A stretch of DNA of 64,000 bases from Pseudomonas parakoreensis (GCF_021602155.1 NZ_BQHY01000006.1:248001-312000); one strand, 5' to 3'. Shown: positions 17,970 to 26,333, counted from the first letter of the stretch. The notes: generated by a model not told the origin, from the letters alone. Translations and numbers: made by a program.

Positions 17970-18782
17970 ATGTGGTCACTGAGCGCCTGGCGTCGCCGGC
18001 GCATTCTGGCCAGGCACCCGATTGCCGACGAGATGTGGCAACGGGTGCGCCATCACCTGAGTTTTCTCGACGGCATCAGCGCCGCCGAAGACCAGTGGTT
18101 GCGTGAAGCCTGCGTCCTGTTCCTCGAAGAAAAACACCTGACCGCCCTGCCCGGTGTTGAATTGCATCAGGAACAACGCCTGTTGCTCGCCGCCCAGGCC
18201 CAGTTGCCGCTGCTCAATCTCGGCGACTTGAACTGGTATCAGGGTTTCCACGAAATCGTCCTTTATCCCGATGACTTTCTCAGCCCGCAACGGCATCGCG
18301 ATGCCAGCGGTGTCGAGCACGAGTGGGACGGTGAACACAGCGGCGAAGCCTGGCAACAGGGCCCGATCATCCTCGCCTGGCCGGGGGTGATGGCCAGTGG
18401 TGGCTGGGAAGGCTACAACCTGGTGATCCACGAACTGGCGCACAAACTCGACATGCTCAACGGCGACGCCAACGGCCTGCCGCCGCTGCACGCCGACATG
18501 CGCGTCAGCGACTGGGCCGAGGTCATGCAACACGCCTACGATGACCTCAACCGCCAGCTCGACCGCAACCCCGACGCCGAAACTGCCATCGACCCTTACG
18601 CCGCCGAAGACCCGGCGGAGTTCTTCGCGGTCACCAGCGAATACTTTTTCAGCGCCCCGGATCTGCTGCACGCGGCTTATCCACAGGTCTACTTGCAACT
18701 GCAGCTTTTCTACCGGCAGGATCCGTTGGGAAGGCTGCGGCAACTTCAGGCCACAGACCCGGTCTATCAGGCGCACGCGTAA
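17970..18782 (+). CDS. M90-family zinc metallopeptidase (MtfA-like)
   Basis: A 270-aa protein. The zinc motif HELAH (in [12 protein letters not shown]) and the downstream [13 protein letters not shown], with a third-ligand Glu, are those of MtfA/M90 peptidases. Family members link to carbohydrate-uptake control in E. coli through Mlc; the target here is unknown. The ATG at 17970 follows the DedA stop by 4 nt; an in-frame ATG at 17919 lies inside DedA and is rejected. Confidence 0.9.
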   Translation: MWSLSAWRRRRILARHPIADEMWQRVRHHLSFLDGISAAEDQWLREACVLFLEEKHLTALPGVELHQEQRLLLAAQAQLPLLNLGDLNWYQGFHEIVLYPDDFLSPQRHRDASGVEHEWDGEHSGEAWQQGPIILAWPGVMASGGWEGYNLVIHELAHKLDMLNGDANGLPPLHADMRVSDWAEVMQHAYDDLNRQLDRNPDAETAIDPYAAEDPAEFFAVTSEYFFSAPDLLHAAYPQVYLQLQLFYRQDPLGRLRQLQATDPVYQAHA

Positions 18783-18827
18783 ACGCTGCACGACTTCTGG
18801 TACGTGGCGTCGGCGTAGGAATATGCC

Positions 18828-18833
18828 TATAAT
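18828..18833 (+). promoter_or_regulatory. -10 box of ppa
   Basis: A perfect TATAAT (GCCTATAATCG) 61 nt upstream of the ppa ATG. The -35 region is weak, so strength probably comes from the -10 box and flanks. Confidence 0.55.
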
Positions 18834-18894
18834 CGCCGCCACTTTTTGGTCAATCCGGCCAAGTGTTTTTGGTCAACTACGGGGGCAATGCCCA

Positions 18895-19422
18895 ATGAGC
18901 TACAGCAAGATTCCGGCTGGCAAAGACCTGCCGAACGACATCTATGTCGCGATCGAGATCCCGGCCAACCACGCGCCGATCAAATACGAAATCGACAAAG
19001 ACAGCGATTGCCTGTTCGTTGACCGTTTCATGGCCACCCCAATGTTCTACCCGGCCAACTACGGTTACATCCCGAACACCCTGGCTGACGACGGTGATCC
19101 CCTCGACGTGCTGGTTGTGACCCCTTACCCGGTTGCTCCAGGCTCGGTGATCCGCGCGCGCCCAGTCGGCATCCTGAACATGACCGACGACGGCGGCGGC
19201 GATGCCAAAGTCATCGCAGTGCCACACGACAAGCTGTCCCAGCTGTACGTCGACGTGAAGGAATACACCGACCTGCCACCGCTGCTGATCCAGCAGATCG
19301 AGCACTTCTTCGCGAACTACAAAGATCTCGAAAAAGGCAAGTGGGTCAAGATCGAAGGCTGGGCTGGCGCTGACGCCGCTCGCGAAGCGATCACCAAGTC
19401 GGTTGCTGCCTACAAGGGCTAA
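18895..19422 (+). CDS. ppa: Inorganic pyrophosphatase
   Basis: A 175-aa family I soluble pyrophosphatase. The metal-binding signature [11 protein letters not shown] is intact, with the conserved opening [20 protein letters not shown] and the [17 protein letters not shown] run. It hydrolyses pyrophosphate in the cytoplasm to drive biosynthesis. The ATG at 18895 matches the family start. It is followed by a strong intrinsic terminator. Confidence 0.97.
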   Translation: MSYSKIPAGKDLPNDIYVAIEIPANHAPIKYEIDKDSDCLFVDRFMATPMFYPANYGYIPNTLADDGDPLDVLVVTPYPVAPGSVIRARPVGILNMTDDGGGDAKVIAVPHDKLSQLYVDVKEYTDLPPLLIQQIEHFFANYKDLEKGKWVKIEGWAGADAAREAITKSVAAYKG

Positions 19423-19452
19423 GCACCTGCTGACTGCAAGATGCCTGAAGAA

Positions 19453-19477
19453 AACCCCGGTTGATCCGGGGTTTTTT
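19453..19477 (+). terminator. Intrinsic terminator after ppa
   Basis: An 8-bp GC-rich stem (AACCCCGG and CCGGGGTT), a 5-nt loop and a following T-run, 30 nt after the stop codon. Confidence 0.9.
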
Positions 19478-19601
19478 GTGCCTGAGCAATGGCGTTTTAA
19501 ACAGTGTGTTTATCACGGACTACAGAAAAGTTTCGATGTGAGTGATTTCCCACAAGCACGTCTTACATCCAGTCGCAAAATACAGCCTTTTTTTGAACAC
19601 C

Positions 19602-19617
19602 CGGTTTATTCAAACCG
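19602..19617. promoter_or_regulatory. Candidate operator of the S24 repressor gene
   Basis: CGGTTTATTCAAACCG is a perfect inverted repeat (6-bp arms, 4-nt spacer) 28 nt upstream of the repressor ATG. A TTGAAC -35-like hexamer lies at 19593-19598. Autoregulation is inference. Confidence 0.4.
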
Positions 19618-19645
19618 CTCTGGCACGGCCGTAGACTCGGTGTTT

Positions 19646-20392
19646 ATGAGAAAGAACACTAGCGGTCCAAGATTCAAGGCACTCCTGGAAGCAGCGAACA
19701 TCACCACCACGGGATTCGCAAAGTTCTGGGGCACGGAAGCCCAAAACATTCATAACTGGTACACCCGGGGTGTCCCGGCGTATCGCATGGAGGAAGTCTC
19801 GCGCCTGCTCTCGGTCAACAGCGAGTGGCTGAAGACCGGCGAAGGCAGCAAGGAGTTACCGCGCCTGCAGACGCCTGCCAGCAACGGCGACACCTTTGAT
19901 GCCGAGGCCATCTGCGGCGTCTACACCGTCATAGACCCCAGGGACATCGAACTGCCGTTTTTCAAGGAAACGCCGATCACCAACGGCGCCGGCAAAACCC
20001 ACGTCATCCTCGACCCCGAACAAACCATCCGCCTGCCCCGCGCCCACCTCGATCAACTGGAAATCCGCCACACCGACGCCATCTGCGCACACATGATCGG
20101 CAACAGCATGGCCGAGCGCATCGAAGACGGCTCTATCGTCGGCATCGACCGCGGCCTGACCCAAGTCGTCGATGGCGAAATCTACGCCATCGAACACGAC
20201 GGCATGCTGCGCATCAAATACCTGCACCGTATGCCCGGCAACGCCCTGCGCCTGCGCAGCCATAACAGCGCCGAACACCCGGACGAAATCTTTCGCGCCG
20301 CGCAGATCGAAGAGCAACGAATCCATATCCTGGGGTGGGTATTCTGGTGGTCGACCCTGGGCAAACGCCGGCCGGTGGTGCCGTTTCTCTGA
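19646..20392 (+). CDS. LexA/CI-type S24 self-cleaving transcriptional repressor
   Basis: A 248-aa protein. Residues about 8-65 form a phage-CI-like helix-turn-helix (ITTTGFAKFWGTEAQNIHNW). The C-terminal half is an S24 peptidase domain with Ser154 in IGNSM and Lys191 in LRIKYL. Their 37-residue spacing equals that of the LexA Ser/Lys dyad. An Ala115-Gly116 pair is a plausible cleavage site. It is therefore probably a RecA-responsive repressor. No prophage genes surround it. It is the first gene of the accessory segment after the ppa terminator, upstream of the mrr and darTG genes. Confidence 0.87.
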   Translation: MRKNTSGPRFKALLEAANITTTGFAKFWGTEAQNIHNWYTRGVPAYRMEEVSRLLSVNSEWLKTGEGSKELPRLQTPASNGDTFDAEAICGVYTVIDPRDIELPFFKETPITNGAGKTHVILDPEQTIRLPRAHLDQLEIRHTDAICAHMIGNSMAERIEDGSIVGIDRGLTQVVDGEIYAIEHDGMLRIKYLHRMPGNALRLRSHNSAEHPDEIFRAAQIEEQRIHILGWVFWWSTLGKRRPVVPFL

Positions 20393-20704
20393 TCGGATAC
20401 GGACCTTCGACCCTGCACCACCCCCTGTGGGCGCGAGCCTGCTCGCGAAGAGGCCCCGAAAATCAGTACAAATGACTAATTTTGCCCTCCGCAGTGGCTC
20501 TATTCCGCACTTGAGACTGGGAATCCCCGACAAAACTCAGTATCCTGCGCCCCACATTTGCGCATCGCCCCGCTCCTGCGGCCCAGATGACGCCTGACGC
20601 GGCAGACCAACGTCTGACCAAGTCCCACAGCCGGACGCAGATCCGGGTGTACGTTTTGAAGGCTGACGCGGTTTACCAAAAATAAACCAAGCCAGTCCCC
20701 GAGA

Positions 20705-20727
20705 AGCCGGCCACAAGCCGGCTTTTT
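20705..20727 (+). terminator. Intrinsic terminator in the S24-mrr gap
   Basis: A 7-bp stem (AGCCGGC and GCCGGCT), loop CACAA and a T-run. It is more than 300 nt from the end of the S24 gene, so it may terminate a separate short RNA or block read-through into mrr. Confidence 0.8.
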
Positions 20728-20847
20728 AATGCCTGCTAAAAAATGTCCTATTCGGCCTTTCGGCATATAAATGAGCCGAGACACGGCGACTTACGCTTTT
20801 ACCGCACCAGCGCTAACTCGCGAAGGCATCCTCAGCGAGCGTTAATT

Positions 20848-20853
20848 TATACT
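20848..20853 (+). promoter_or_regulatory. -10 box of the mrr-like gene
   Basis: TATACT matches five of six -10 positions and lies 47 nt upstream of the ATG. No clear -35 hexamer is visible. Confidence 0.4.
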
Positions 20854-20899
20854 CGCCCGCCAGTCAGTTAAAAACACCCATCAGCACAGGGATGCGCCC

Positions 20900-21820
20900 A
20901 TGTCCGTTCCAACCTACGATCAGTTCATTGAGCCGATCCTGCGTTTTCTCGCCACAAAGCCCGAGGGTGCTATTGCTCGGGACGCGCACGAAGCAGCAGC
21001 GAAAATGCTGCAACTGACCGAAGCACAACGCGAAGAACTGATCGCCAGTGGCCAAGCTACCTACAAGAACCGATCAGGTTGGGCGCACGATCGTCTCAAG
21101 CGTGCAGGCCTTTCCAGCAGTGCCAAACGCGGTTATTGGAAATTGACTGATGTAGGCGTGCAGTACGCCAAGGAGCATGCATTTCCACTGTCGGCCAAGG
21201 ATGTGGAGCACTTAGCTATCGGCTACATGAATGTGAAGCTGAAAGTCGCGCCTGATGCCGAGCCACTGGATGACCAACCAAATGTAGAGCCAGATTTGGC
21301 CTCAGCCACCGAAAGCCCCGACGACCGACTGGAGCGAGCGCTAAAAGAATTGCGCGATGCCACGGCGGCCGACCTTTTGGATAACTTGCTGCAAGTCAGC
21401 GCCAACCGCTTCGAAGTGATCGTGCTGGATGTACTTCATCGCCTGGGTTACGGCGCCAGTCGTAATGATCTGCAACGTGTCGGCGGTTCCGGTGATGCCG
21501 GCATCGACGGCATTATTTCGCTCGATAAATTGGGGCTGGAGAAGGTTTACGTTCAGGCCAAGCGCTGGCAGAACACGGTTGGCCGGCCTGAACTGCAGGC
21601 GTTCTACGGAGCGCTCGCTGGGCAAAAAGCCAAGCGTGGCGTTTTCATCACTACGTCCGGCTTCACAGCGCACGCTGTCGACTTTGCCAAATCGGTGGAC
21701 GGTATTGTGTTGGTAGACGGCACGCGGCTCGTGCATCTGATGATGGATCATGAGGTGGGCGTGACATCACGTTTGTTGCGGTTGCCGACGCTGGATCGCG
21801 ATTATTTTGATGAGGAATGA
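20900..21820 (+). CDS. Mrr-type restriction endonuclease
   Basis: A 306-aa protein. Residues about 5-90 are the Mrr N-terminal winged-helix domain. Residues about 155-290 are the Mrr catalytic domain of the PD-(D/E)xK fold. The key residues are visible: Glu172, Asp203 in SGDAGIDGII, and Gln219-x-Lys221 in VYVQAKRW. Mrr enzymes are type IV restriction enzymes that cut modified foreign DNA. No methylase gene is adjacent, which fits type IV. It sits between the S24 repressor and the darTG operon and is probably part of a small defence island. Confidence 0.9.
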   Translation: MSVPTYDQFIEPILRFLATKPEGAIARDAHEAAAKMLQLTEAQREELIASGQATYKNRSGWAHDRLKRAGLSSSAKRGYWKLTDVGVQYAKEHAFPLSAKDVEHLAIGYMNVKLKVAPDAEPLDDQPNVEPDLASATESPDDRLERALKELRDATAADLLDNLLQVSANRFEVIVLDVLHRLGYGASRNDLQRVGGSGDAGIDGIISLDKLGLEKVYVQAKRWQNTVGRPELQAFYGALAGQKAKRGVFITTSGFTAHAVDFAKSVDGIVLVDGTRLVHLMMDHEVGVTSRLLRLPTLDRDYFDEE

Positions 21821-21881
21821 GTTCAGTGGTGAGTCAATTTGGCCCGGTTATTCGATTCCTATATTGGGCTTGCCGTGAAAA

Positions 21882-21974
21882 GTGATGGCACATTAGAATC
21901 ACGACAATTGTTCTACCAACCCCCACGGATCGAGGGTTACATCAGCACGGGGCGAGGCCGGGACTGAATTCAGT
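21882..21974. promoter_or_regulatory. Upstream region of the darT-darT-darG operon with two dyads
   Basis: Two symmetric sequences precede the operon. A perfect 12-bp palindrome ACTGAATTCAGT lies at 21963-21974, 31 nt before the first ATG. A looser pair, GTGAT and ATCAC, lies at 21882-21886 and 21898-21902. Either could bind a regulator; no strong -10/-35 pair was recognised. Confidence 0.35.
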
Positions 21975-22005
21975 ATAGGTTGATGTGCAGGTCAAGGAGA
22001 CCACT

Positions 22006-22587
22006 ATGTCGGACGTTAAAAGCATCAAGGATCAGAAGCTTCTCTACCATCTCACTTCAGTTGAAAACCTGGATGGGATTTTCAGGGATGGCTTGAAACC
22101 TCGCGCCGGCCTCTCGGGTTTCAAAGACGTCGCAGATGCTGAAATCCTGAAAAAGCGGCAGGCTCTGCAGCTCGACAACTACGTCCCCTTCCACTGGTTT
22201 GCGAAGAATCCATTTGACGGAAGCGTTCAGCGCAGTAGGCCAGAGGCACAATTTGTGTTGATCTCGGTCTACAGATCAACAGCCAAGCAATACGGCTGGA
22301 AAGTCATTCCACGCCACCCGTTAGCAGGCGACTCAATACAGCTACTTGATTACGAACAGGGTTTCGAAGCCATCGAGTGGAATGTCATGAGCAGTCGCGA
22401 TTACCTAGACCCTCATTGCAAAAGCATCTGCATGGCAGAGTGTCTCGCACCGGGGGTTGTTAAACCTGATGCCTTCTTCAAAATCTTCACCCCCAGCGAA
22501 GAAGTTGATGCACTTTGCGTAGCTAAATTACAGGCGGCCGATGTTAATGTGCAGACCAGCGTAAACCAGAGAATGTTTTATCAATGA
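22006..22587 (+). CDS. DarT-like DNA ADP-ribosyltransferase (DUF4433), first copy
   Basis: A 193-aa protein homologous to the DarT/DUF4433 family. The NAD-binding His lies in LLYHLTSVENLDGIF (His15). A conserved Arg (Arg51) precedes YVPFHWFAKNPF, and the catalytic Glu is in CMAECLAP (Glu145). DarT enzymes attach ADP-ribose to bases in single-stranded DNA and act as toxins or phage-defence effectors. It differs strongly from the next gene, with which it shares only the framework motifs. The ATG follows AAGGAGACC and its stop overlaps the next start (ATGA). Base specificity cannot be told from sequence. Confidence 0.82.
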   Translation: MSDVKSIKDQKLLYHLTSVENLDGIFRDGLKPRAGLSGFKDVADAEILKKRQALQLDNYVPFHWFAKNPFDGSVQRSRPEAQFVLISVYRSTAKQYGWKVIPRHPLAGDSIQLLDYEQGFEAIEWNVMSSRDYLDPHCKSICMAECLAPGVVKPDAFFKIFTPSEEVDALCVAKLQAADVNVQTSVNQRMFYQ

Positions 22588-23228
22588 TCTATACCAACCT
22601 GAATCCAGAGAAAGCTCTGATTTGGCGTATCGTCCATCGCGATAACCTGCCCTGGATTCTGGACAACGGTCTGCATTGTGCAAACTCGGAAGTACAGGCA
22701 CCTCAGTACGTGAATATCGGCAACGTCGAATTGATCGACAAGCGCCGTACCCGTCAGGTGCCTATTGCGCCCGAAGGCGTTCTGGCCGACTACGTGCCCT
22801 TCTATTTCACACCTTTCTCGGTGATGATGCAGAACATTCACTCTGGGTGGAGTGTTCAGCAACGCAGCAACGACGAGATCGTGATTCTGGTCTCGAGCCT
22901 TTATCGCGTTGAAGAGCTTGGCCTACCGTTTGTCTTCACAAACGCACATGCTTACCCGAGTTGGACAAACTACTACAGCGATCTGGCGAATCTCGACCAG
23001 GTCGATTGGTCTATCCTTCAACGGCGCGACTTCAAGCGCGATCCTGACGACCCTCGCAAAATGGAGCGTTATCAGGCTGAGGCGCTGATCCACCATCATT
23101 TACCGATTACGGGACTACTGGGCATCATGTGCCACACCGATGCAATGAAAGTACGCATAGAAGCAGACGTTGCCGCCAGAGGCCTGACGTTGCCGGTTCA
23201 TGCGCGCCCCACATGGTATTTCCAATGA
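22584..23228 (+). CDS. darT: DarT DNA ADP-ribosyltransferase toxin (DUF4433), second copy
   Basis: A 214-aa protein with standard DarT features: His18 in [13 protein letters not shown], an Arg-rich stretch (Arg54, Arg55) before [14 protein letters not shown], and catalytic Glu166 in [12 protein letters not shown]. It overlaps the preceding gene and darG by 4 nt on each side, so all three are translated together. This copy is the closer match to the described DarT toxins and is the likely direct partner of DarG. The unusual point is that a second DarT-like gene precedes it. Confidence 0.88.
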   Translation: MIYTNLNPEKALIWRIVHRDNLPWILDNGLHCANSEVQAPQYVNIGNVELIDKRRTRQVPIAPEGVLADYVPFYFTPFSVMMQNIHSGWSVQQRSNDEIVILVSSLYRVEELGLPFVFTNAHAYPSWTNYYSDLANLDQVDWSILQRRDFKRDPDDPRKMERYQAEALIHHHLPITGLLGIMCHTDAMKVRIEADVAARGLTLPVHARPTWYFQ

Positions 23229-24310
23229 TCAGATTCACCCAAGGCAACCTGCTGGAAGCCAAAACCGAAGCCCTCGTCAACACGGTGAACACCGTTGGCG
23301 TGATGGGTAAGGGCATCGCGCTGATGTTCAAAGAGCGCTTTGCGCAGAATTACCGCGTGTATGCAGCGGCATGTAAGGCCGGGGAAGTAGAAACCGGCAA
23401 GATGCATGTGACGGCCACCAACGAACTCGATGGCCCCCGCTGGATCGTGAATTTCCCGACCAAGCGCCATTGGCGTTCTCCGTCGCAAATGGCGTGGATA
23501 ACCGAAGGTTTGCATGACCTGCGACGGTTCCTGCTTGAAAACGATGTGAAGTCCGTTGCTGTTCCTCCGCTGGGCGCTGGTAACGGTGGTTTGAAGTGGC
23601 CCGAAGTGCGCGAGCAGATTGTAGAAGTGCTGGGTGACCTGGATGTCGATATATTAGTGTTCGAACCCTCCAATCAGTATCTGAATGTCGCTAAGCGCGA
23701 TGGCGTTGAGCAGCTCACTCCGGCACGCGCACTGATTGCTGAACTGGTTCGGCGTTATTGGGTTCTGGGCATGGAATGCAGCCTGCTTGAAATTCAGAAA
23801 CTGGCTTGGTTTCTTGAGCGTGCAATCGAGAAAACTCCAGATACCGAGAATCCGCTAAACCTCAAATTTGTCGCTCATAAATTCGGTCCGTATGCCAATC
23901 GATTGGAGCATCTGCTCAACAATCTGGATGGCAGCTATCTACATTGCGACAAGCGCATCAGTGATGCTGGAATCACCGATGTCATTTGGTTTGATCAAGA
24001 TCGCAAAACGTTTTTGCAGACCTACCTCAAGACCGAAGCCAAGGAATACTCCCAGGCTTTAGAGCGAACGGCCGAATTGATCGATGGTTTTGAGTCACCT
24101 TTCGGCATGGAGTTGCTGGCGACCGTTGATTGGTTGCTGATTCGGGAAAGGATTGCTCCAACCATTCCTGCGGTACGTAAAGCAATGAAGAATTGGGACG
24201 GCGGAGCCGCAGCTGCGGTGCGTAAAAACAAGTTATTCGATGATCAGGCACTAGGCATTGCGATCGCTCGTCTGACATCCACCAGCTTCAGCCCGGAAAT
24301 AGCGGCCTGA
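23225..24310 (+). CDS. darG: DarG macrodomain antitoxin (DNA ADP-ribosylglycohydrolase)
   Basis: A 361-aa protein. Residues 1-150 are a macrodomain ([46 protein letters not shown]) that removes ADP-ribose from DNA. The C-terminal 200 residues match the DarG region that binds and neutralises DarT, with [11 protein letters not shown] and [16 protein letters not shown]. It is the last gene of the three-gene operon and has normal DarG length. One antitoxin apparently serves two DarT-like proteins. Confidence 0.92.
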   Translation: MIRFTQGNLLEAKTEALVNTVNTVGVMGKGIALMFKERFAQNYRVYAAACKAGEVETGKMHVTATNELDGPRWIVNFPTKRHWRSPSQMAWITEGLHDLRRFLLENDVKSVAVPPLGAGNGGLKWPEVREQIVEVLGDLDVDILVFEPSNQYLNVAKRDGVEQLTPARALIAELVRRYWVLGMECSLLEIQKLAWFLERAIEKTPDTENPLNLKFVAHKFGPYANRLEHLLNNLDGSYLHCDKRISDAGITDVIWFDQDRKTFLQTYLKTEAKEYSQALERTAELIDGFESPFGMELLATVDWLLIRERIAPTIPAVRKAMKNWDGGAAAAVRKNKLFDDQALGIAIARLTSTSFSPEIAA

Positions 24311-24483
24311 CATCGTTATGAAATGGGGCAAGAAGTACTTGCCCCCTTACCATGCCCTGACTGAAACGGGCATCGCAATAAGCCATTAGCACATCCGCCC
24401 TAATTGCCCCGCGCCCAACCTCACCACTAAATTTCCATTCTGTTTTTGTGCATTACAAAAGCGCCAAGGAATGGAGCAACACC

Positions 24484-25044
24484 ATGTCGTCGTTTTTCAA
24501 ACTCAATCAATTCGCTGTTCTACTGACCGTACTCCTGACCGCTACCACTTCAGCCTTGGCAGACGAGCCGAAGCTCGTTGGTGACTGGTGGATCATTTAC
24601 GGCAACGGTATTCCCCACAAGAATATCATGTATGTCGCCGACAGCACTTCAGTCGTGCCGTCGAAGCACACCAAGGGGGCCAAGTTGGTCGCCGTGACAC
24701 TGGTGTATGAAGAACCCGGCAAACCGATGATCGATGCCTACAACCTCGAAGTTCAGTGTTCGACGAATAAGGTCCGAATGCTCAATGGCCAGTCGGTTGA
24801 TCGCATCGCCTACATGATGCGCAACCTGAAAGTTAATGACCAATGGCAGCAGCCGAAGGAGTTCTGGGTGCAGCGCACCAGCGAGTTCGTTTGCTCACCT
24901 GCCAAAAAGGACATGATCGCGCTGGGCAAGATGGAGTACCTGCAGATGATTCAGGGTATGCAGCAGATGTTCTTCAAACTGGCGCCGATTCAGGAGAAAG
25001 GCCAGATGATGGATAACCTCGACTCGATCCTGGGCAACAAGTAA
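24484..25044 (+). CDS. Exported protein, possibly surface-adhesin E-like
   Basis: A 186-aa protein with a signal peptide ending near ALADEP. The mature part (GDWWIIYGNGIPHKNIMYVADSTSV) has the Trp-rich, Asp-Ser pattern of adhesin E-like periplasmic proteins, but the match is weak. It contains two cysteines (QCSTN, VCSPA) that could form a disulfide. The start follows AAGGAATGGAGC. It shares a transcript direction and a 15-nt gap with the next lipoprotein gene. Function unknown. Confidence 0.7.
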   Translation: MSSFFKLNQFAVLLTVLLTATTSALADEPKLVGDWWIIYGNGIPHKNIMYVADSTSVVPSKHTKGAKLVAVTLVYEEPGKPMIDAYNLEVQCSTNKVRMLNGQSVDRIAYMMRNLKVNDQWQQPKEFWVQRTSEFVCSPAKKDMIALGKMEYLQMIQGMQQMFFKLAPIQEKGQMMDNLDSILGNK

Positions 25045-25059
25045 GCGGCGGGAATAACG

Positions 25060-25494
25060 ATGAACCCATGGACTAAAACGTTATTGGCGCTGCTGATAAC
25101 GCCCGCCGTTTTGCTGATCAATGGCTGCCACTTGATTGCGCAGTCGCGCTGGGAAGGACGCGATGTTCAGGAAGCGCTCGATCTGTTTGGCAAACCCGAC
25201 TCGATGAAAAAACAGACCGGGGCCAACGGCGAGAATCTGGCTGTGCTCACCTGGTATAAATCGTCCAGTTGGACCACCACGGAAGCGGCCGGTACTTCAA
25301 TGAATCACACCGGTAACGGCATGGTTTACACCGAGTATTACCAGACGGTCGGCCACAGTTCCGATTGCAAACTCGAAGCCACCGTCAACAAGGCGAAAAA
25401 GATCGTGCTGTTCAGGATCGAGGACGGAAAGATCATTCACGGCAAGTGCATCAACGTGCCGTTCGTGCCCGGTTATATTCCGCCCGGTTTCTAG
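25060..25494 (+). CDS. Small lipoprotein of unknown function
   Basis: A 144-aa protein with a signal peptide and lipobox INGC (Cys23). The mature part begins WEGRDVQEALDLFGKPDSMKK, a pattern seen in SmpA/OmlA-like small envelope proteins that relate to a lipoprotein partner, but I do not recognise the family. Two later cysteines are present (SDCKLE, GKCINV). It ends at a perfect palindrome shared with the convergent mag operon. Confidence 0.7.
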   Translation: MNPWTKTLLALLITPAVLLINGCHLIAQSRWEGRDVQEALDLFGKPDSMKKQTGANGENLAVLTWYKSSSWTTTEAAGTSMNHTGNGMVYTEYYQTVGHSSDCKLEATVNKAKKIVLFRIEDGKIIHGKCINVPFVPGYIPPGF

Positions 25495-25499
25495 TGCAA

Positions 25500-25523
25500 C
25501 CCTGAGCAGGTACCTGCTCAGGG
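25500..25523. terminator. Perfect palindrome between convergent transcripts
   Basis: CCCTGAGCAG and CTGCTCAGGG pair perfectly around GTAC, a 24-bp palindrome. It starts 6 nt after one stop codon and contains the stop codon of the opposing gene. There is no T-tract, so it is either a weak bidirectional terminator or a protein site. Confidence 0.45.
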
Positions 25524-26330
25524 ATAACTGAACGACTTCACCAACGTCAACTCCCCCACCACCCGCATCGGCACCACAAACGTCTCCATCTTCTCGCTCG
25601 GCGTGCCTTCCTCGGTAATCACCGACACCTGCGCCGTGGTCAGCGGCTGCACCGCCTCTTCCCCGCCTTCATCATCCCCGCGATAACCACCGCCGAAGTA
25701 GTTCACATACACCAGATACTGGCCCTTGATCGGTGCCGGCATGGCGAAGATTTCCGGGCCGTAGCCGGTAGTGACGTCGACGTCGAGCGCCGCGCCATTG
25801 GGCGCGACTCGATCGCCGTACCAGATGTGCGCGCCGTCGGGGGTGATCAGGTGCAGGTCGAGGTCGGTACCGTCGCTGTCCCACGACAGCAACACGCGCA
25901 GTTTGGCCGGAGTCGCGCCGCCGCTGGCGTTGAGGAACTGCGTGCGATGGCGTTGCTGGCCGTCGGGGCTGCGCACTTCGACGCTGTTGCTGCCGTTGGG
26001 GAAGGAGAACGGACGGTCGAAGCGGCCGCTGTCGTCGATTTTCAGCGGCATGCTGACACCATTGACGATCAACCGGCCGGGCTCCTTGTTCTTGGGGGTG
26101 GCTTTGATTTCGCCGCTGATGCGCGCGGTGTTGGCCTGGCCGACCGGGGTGTTGACCGAAGAAGCCGGGTAGTTGACGGTCTGGCGGAAGTTTTCGCCTT
26201 CGCCCTCGGGCGCGCCGGTGCGCCAGCCGCCGACCGGGGTGTCGAGTTTGACGCTGTCGGCGGCCATCGCCATCGGCCATGCATTGAACGCGCAGAGCAA
26301 CAGCAAGACCTGTGGATAACGGAGTGTCAT
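25518..26330 (-). CDS. magF: DUF2135 exported protein of the mag operon (YfaP-like)
   Basis: A 270-aa protein with a signal peptide (FNAWPMAMAADS). The C-terminal DUF2135 domain shows VLLSWDSDGTDLDLHLITPDG and IWYGDRV. It is the second YfaP-like protein of this operon; the other is at 34912-35703. It is the last gene, 3 nt after the DUF2300 gene. The name follows the mag operon order recalled from P. aeruginosa. The periplasmic location is inferred; its binding partner is unknown. Confidence 0.8.
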   Translation of the reverse strand: MTLRYPQVLLLLCAFNAWPMAMAADSVKLDTPVGGWRTGAPEGEGENFRQTVNYPASSVNTPVGQANTARISGEIKATPKNKEPGRLIVNGVSMPLKIDDSGRFDRPFSFPNGSNSVEVRSPDGQQRHRTQFLNASGGATPAKLRVLLSWDSDGTDLDLHLITPDGAHIWYGDRVAPNGAALDVDVTTGYGPEIFAMPAPIKGQYLVYVNYFGGGYRGDDEGGEEAVQPLTTAQVSVITEEGTPSEKMETFVVPMRVVGELTLVKSFSYP

Positions 26331-26333
26331 GGT

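Larger units (their letters stand above)
20393..20899. other. Intergenic region, possible small transcript ending at a terminator
   Basis: This 507-nt gap has no credible protein gene. It contains a single REP-like unit near 20426-20455 and a TATCCT -10-like box at 20541-20546. About 180 nt of GC-rich, partly self-complementary sequence leads to a true terminator at 20705. An AAAAATAA (AAnAAnAA) motif lies near 20680. A short transcript between these points is possible. The rest is the mrr promoter region. Confidence 0.3.

Noticed and set aside
20480-20599. Short frame beginning MTNFALRSGS in the S24-mrr gap
   Set aside because: 41 codons, no ribosome site, and no recognised family; not supported as a gene.
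19646-24310. Prophage or pyocin cluster
   Set aside because: Only the S24 repressor is phage-like; no integrase, lysis, capsid or tail genes are present and no attachment-site repeats or tRNA were seen.
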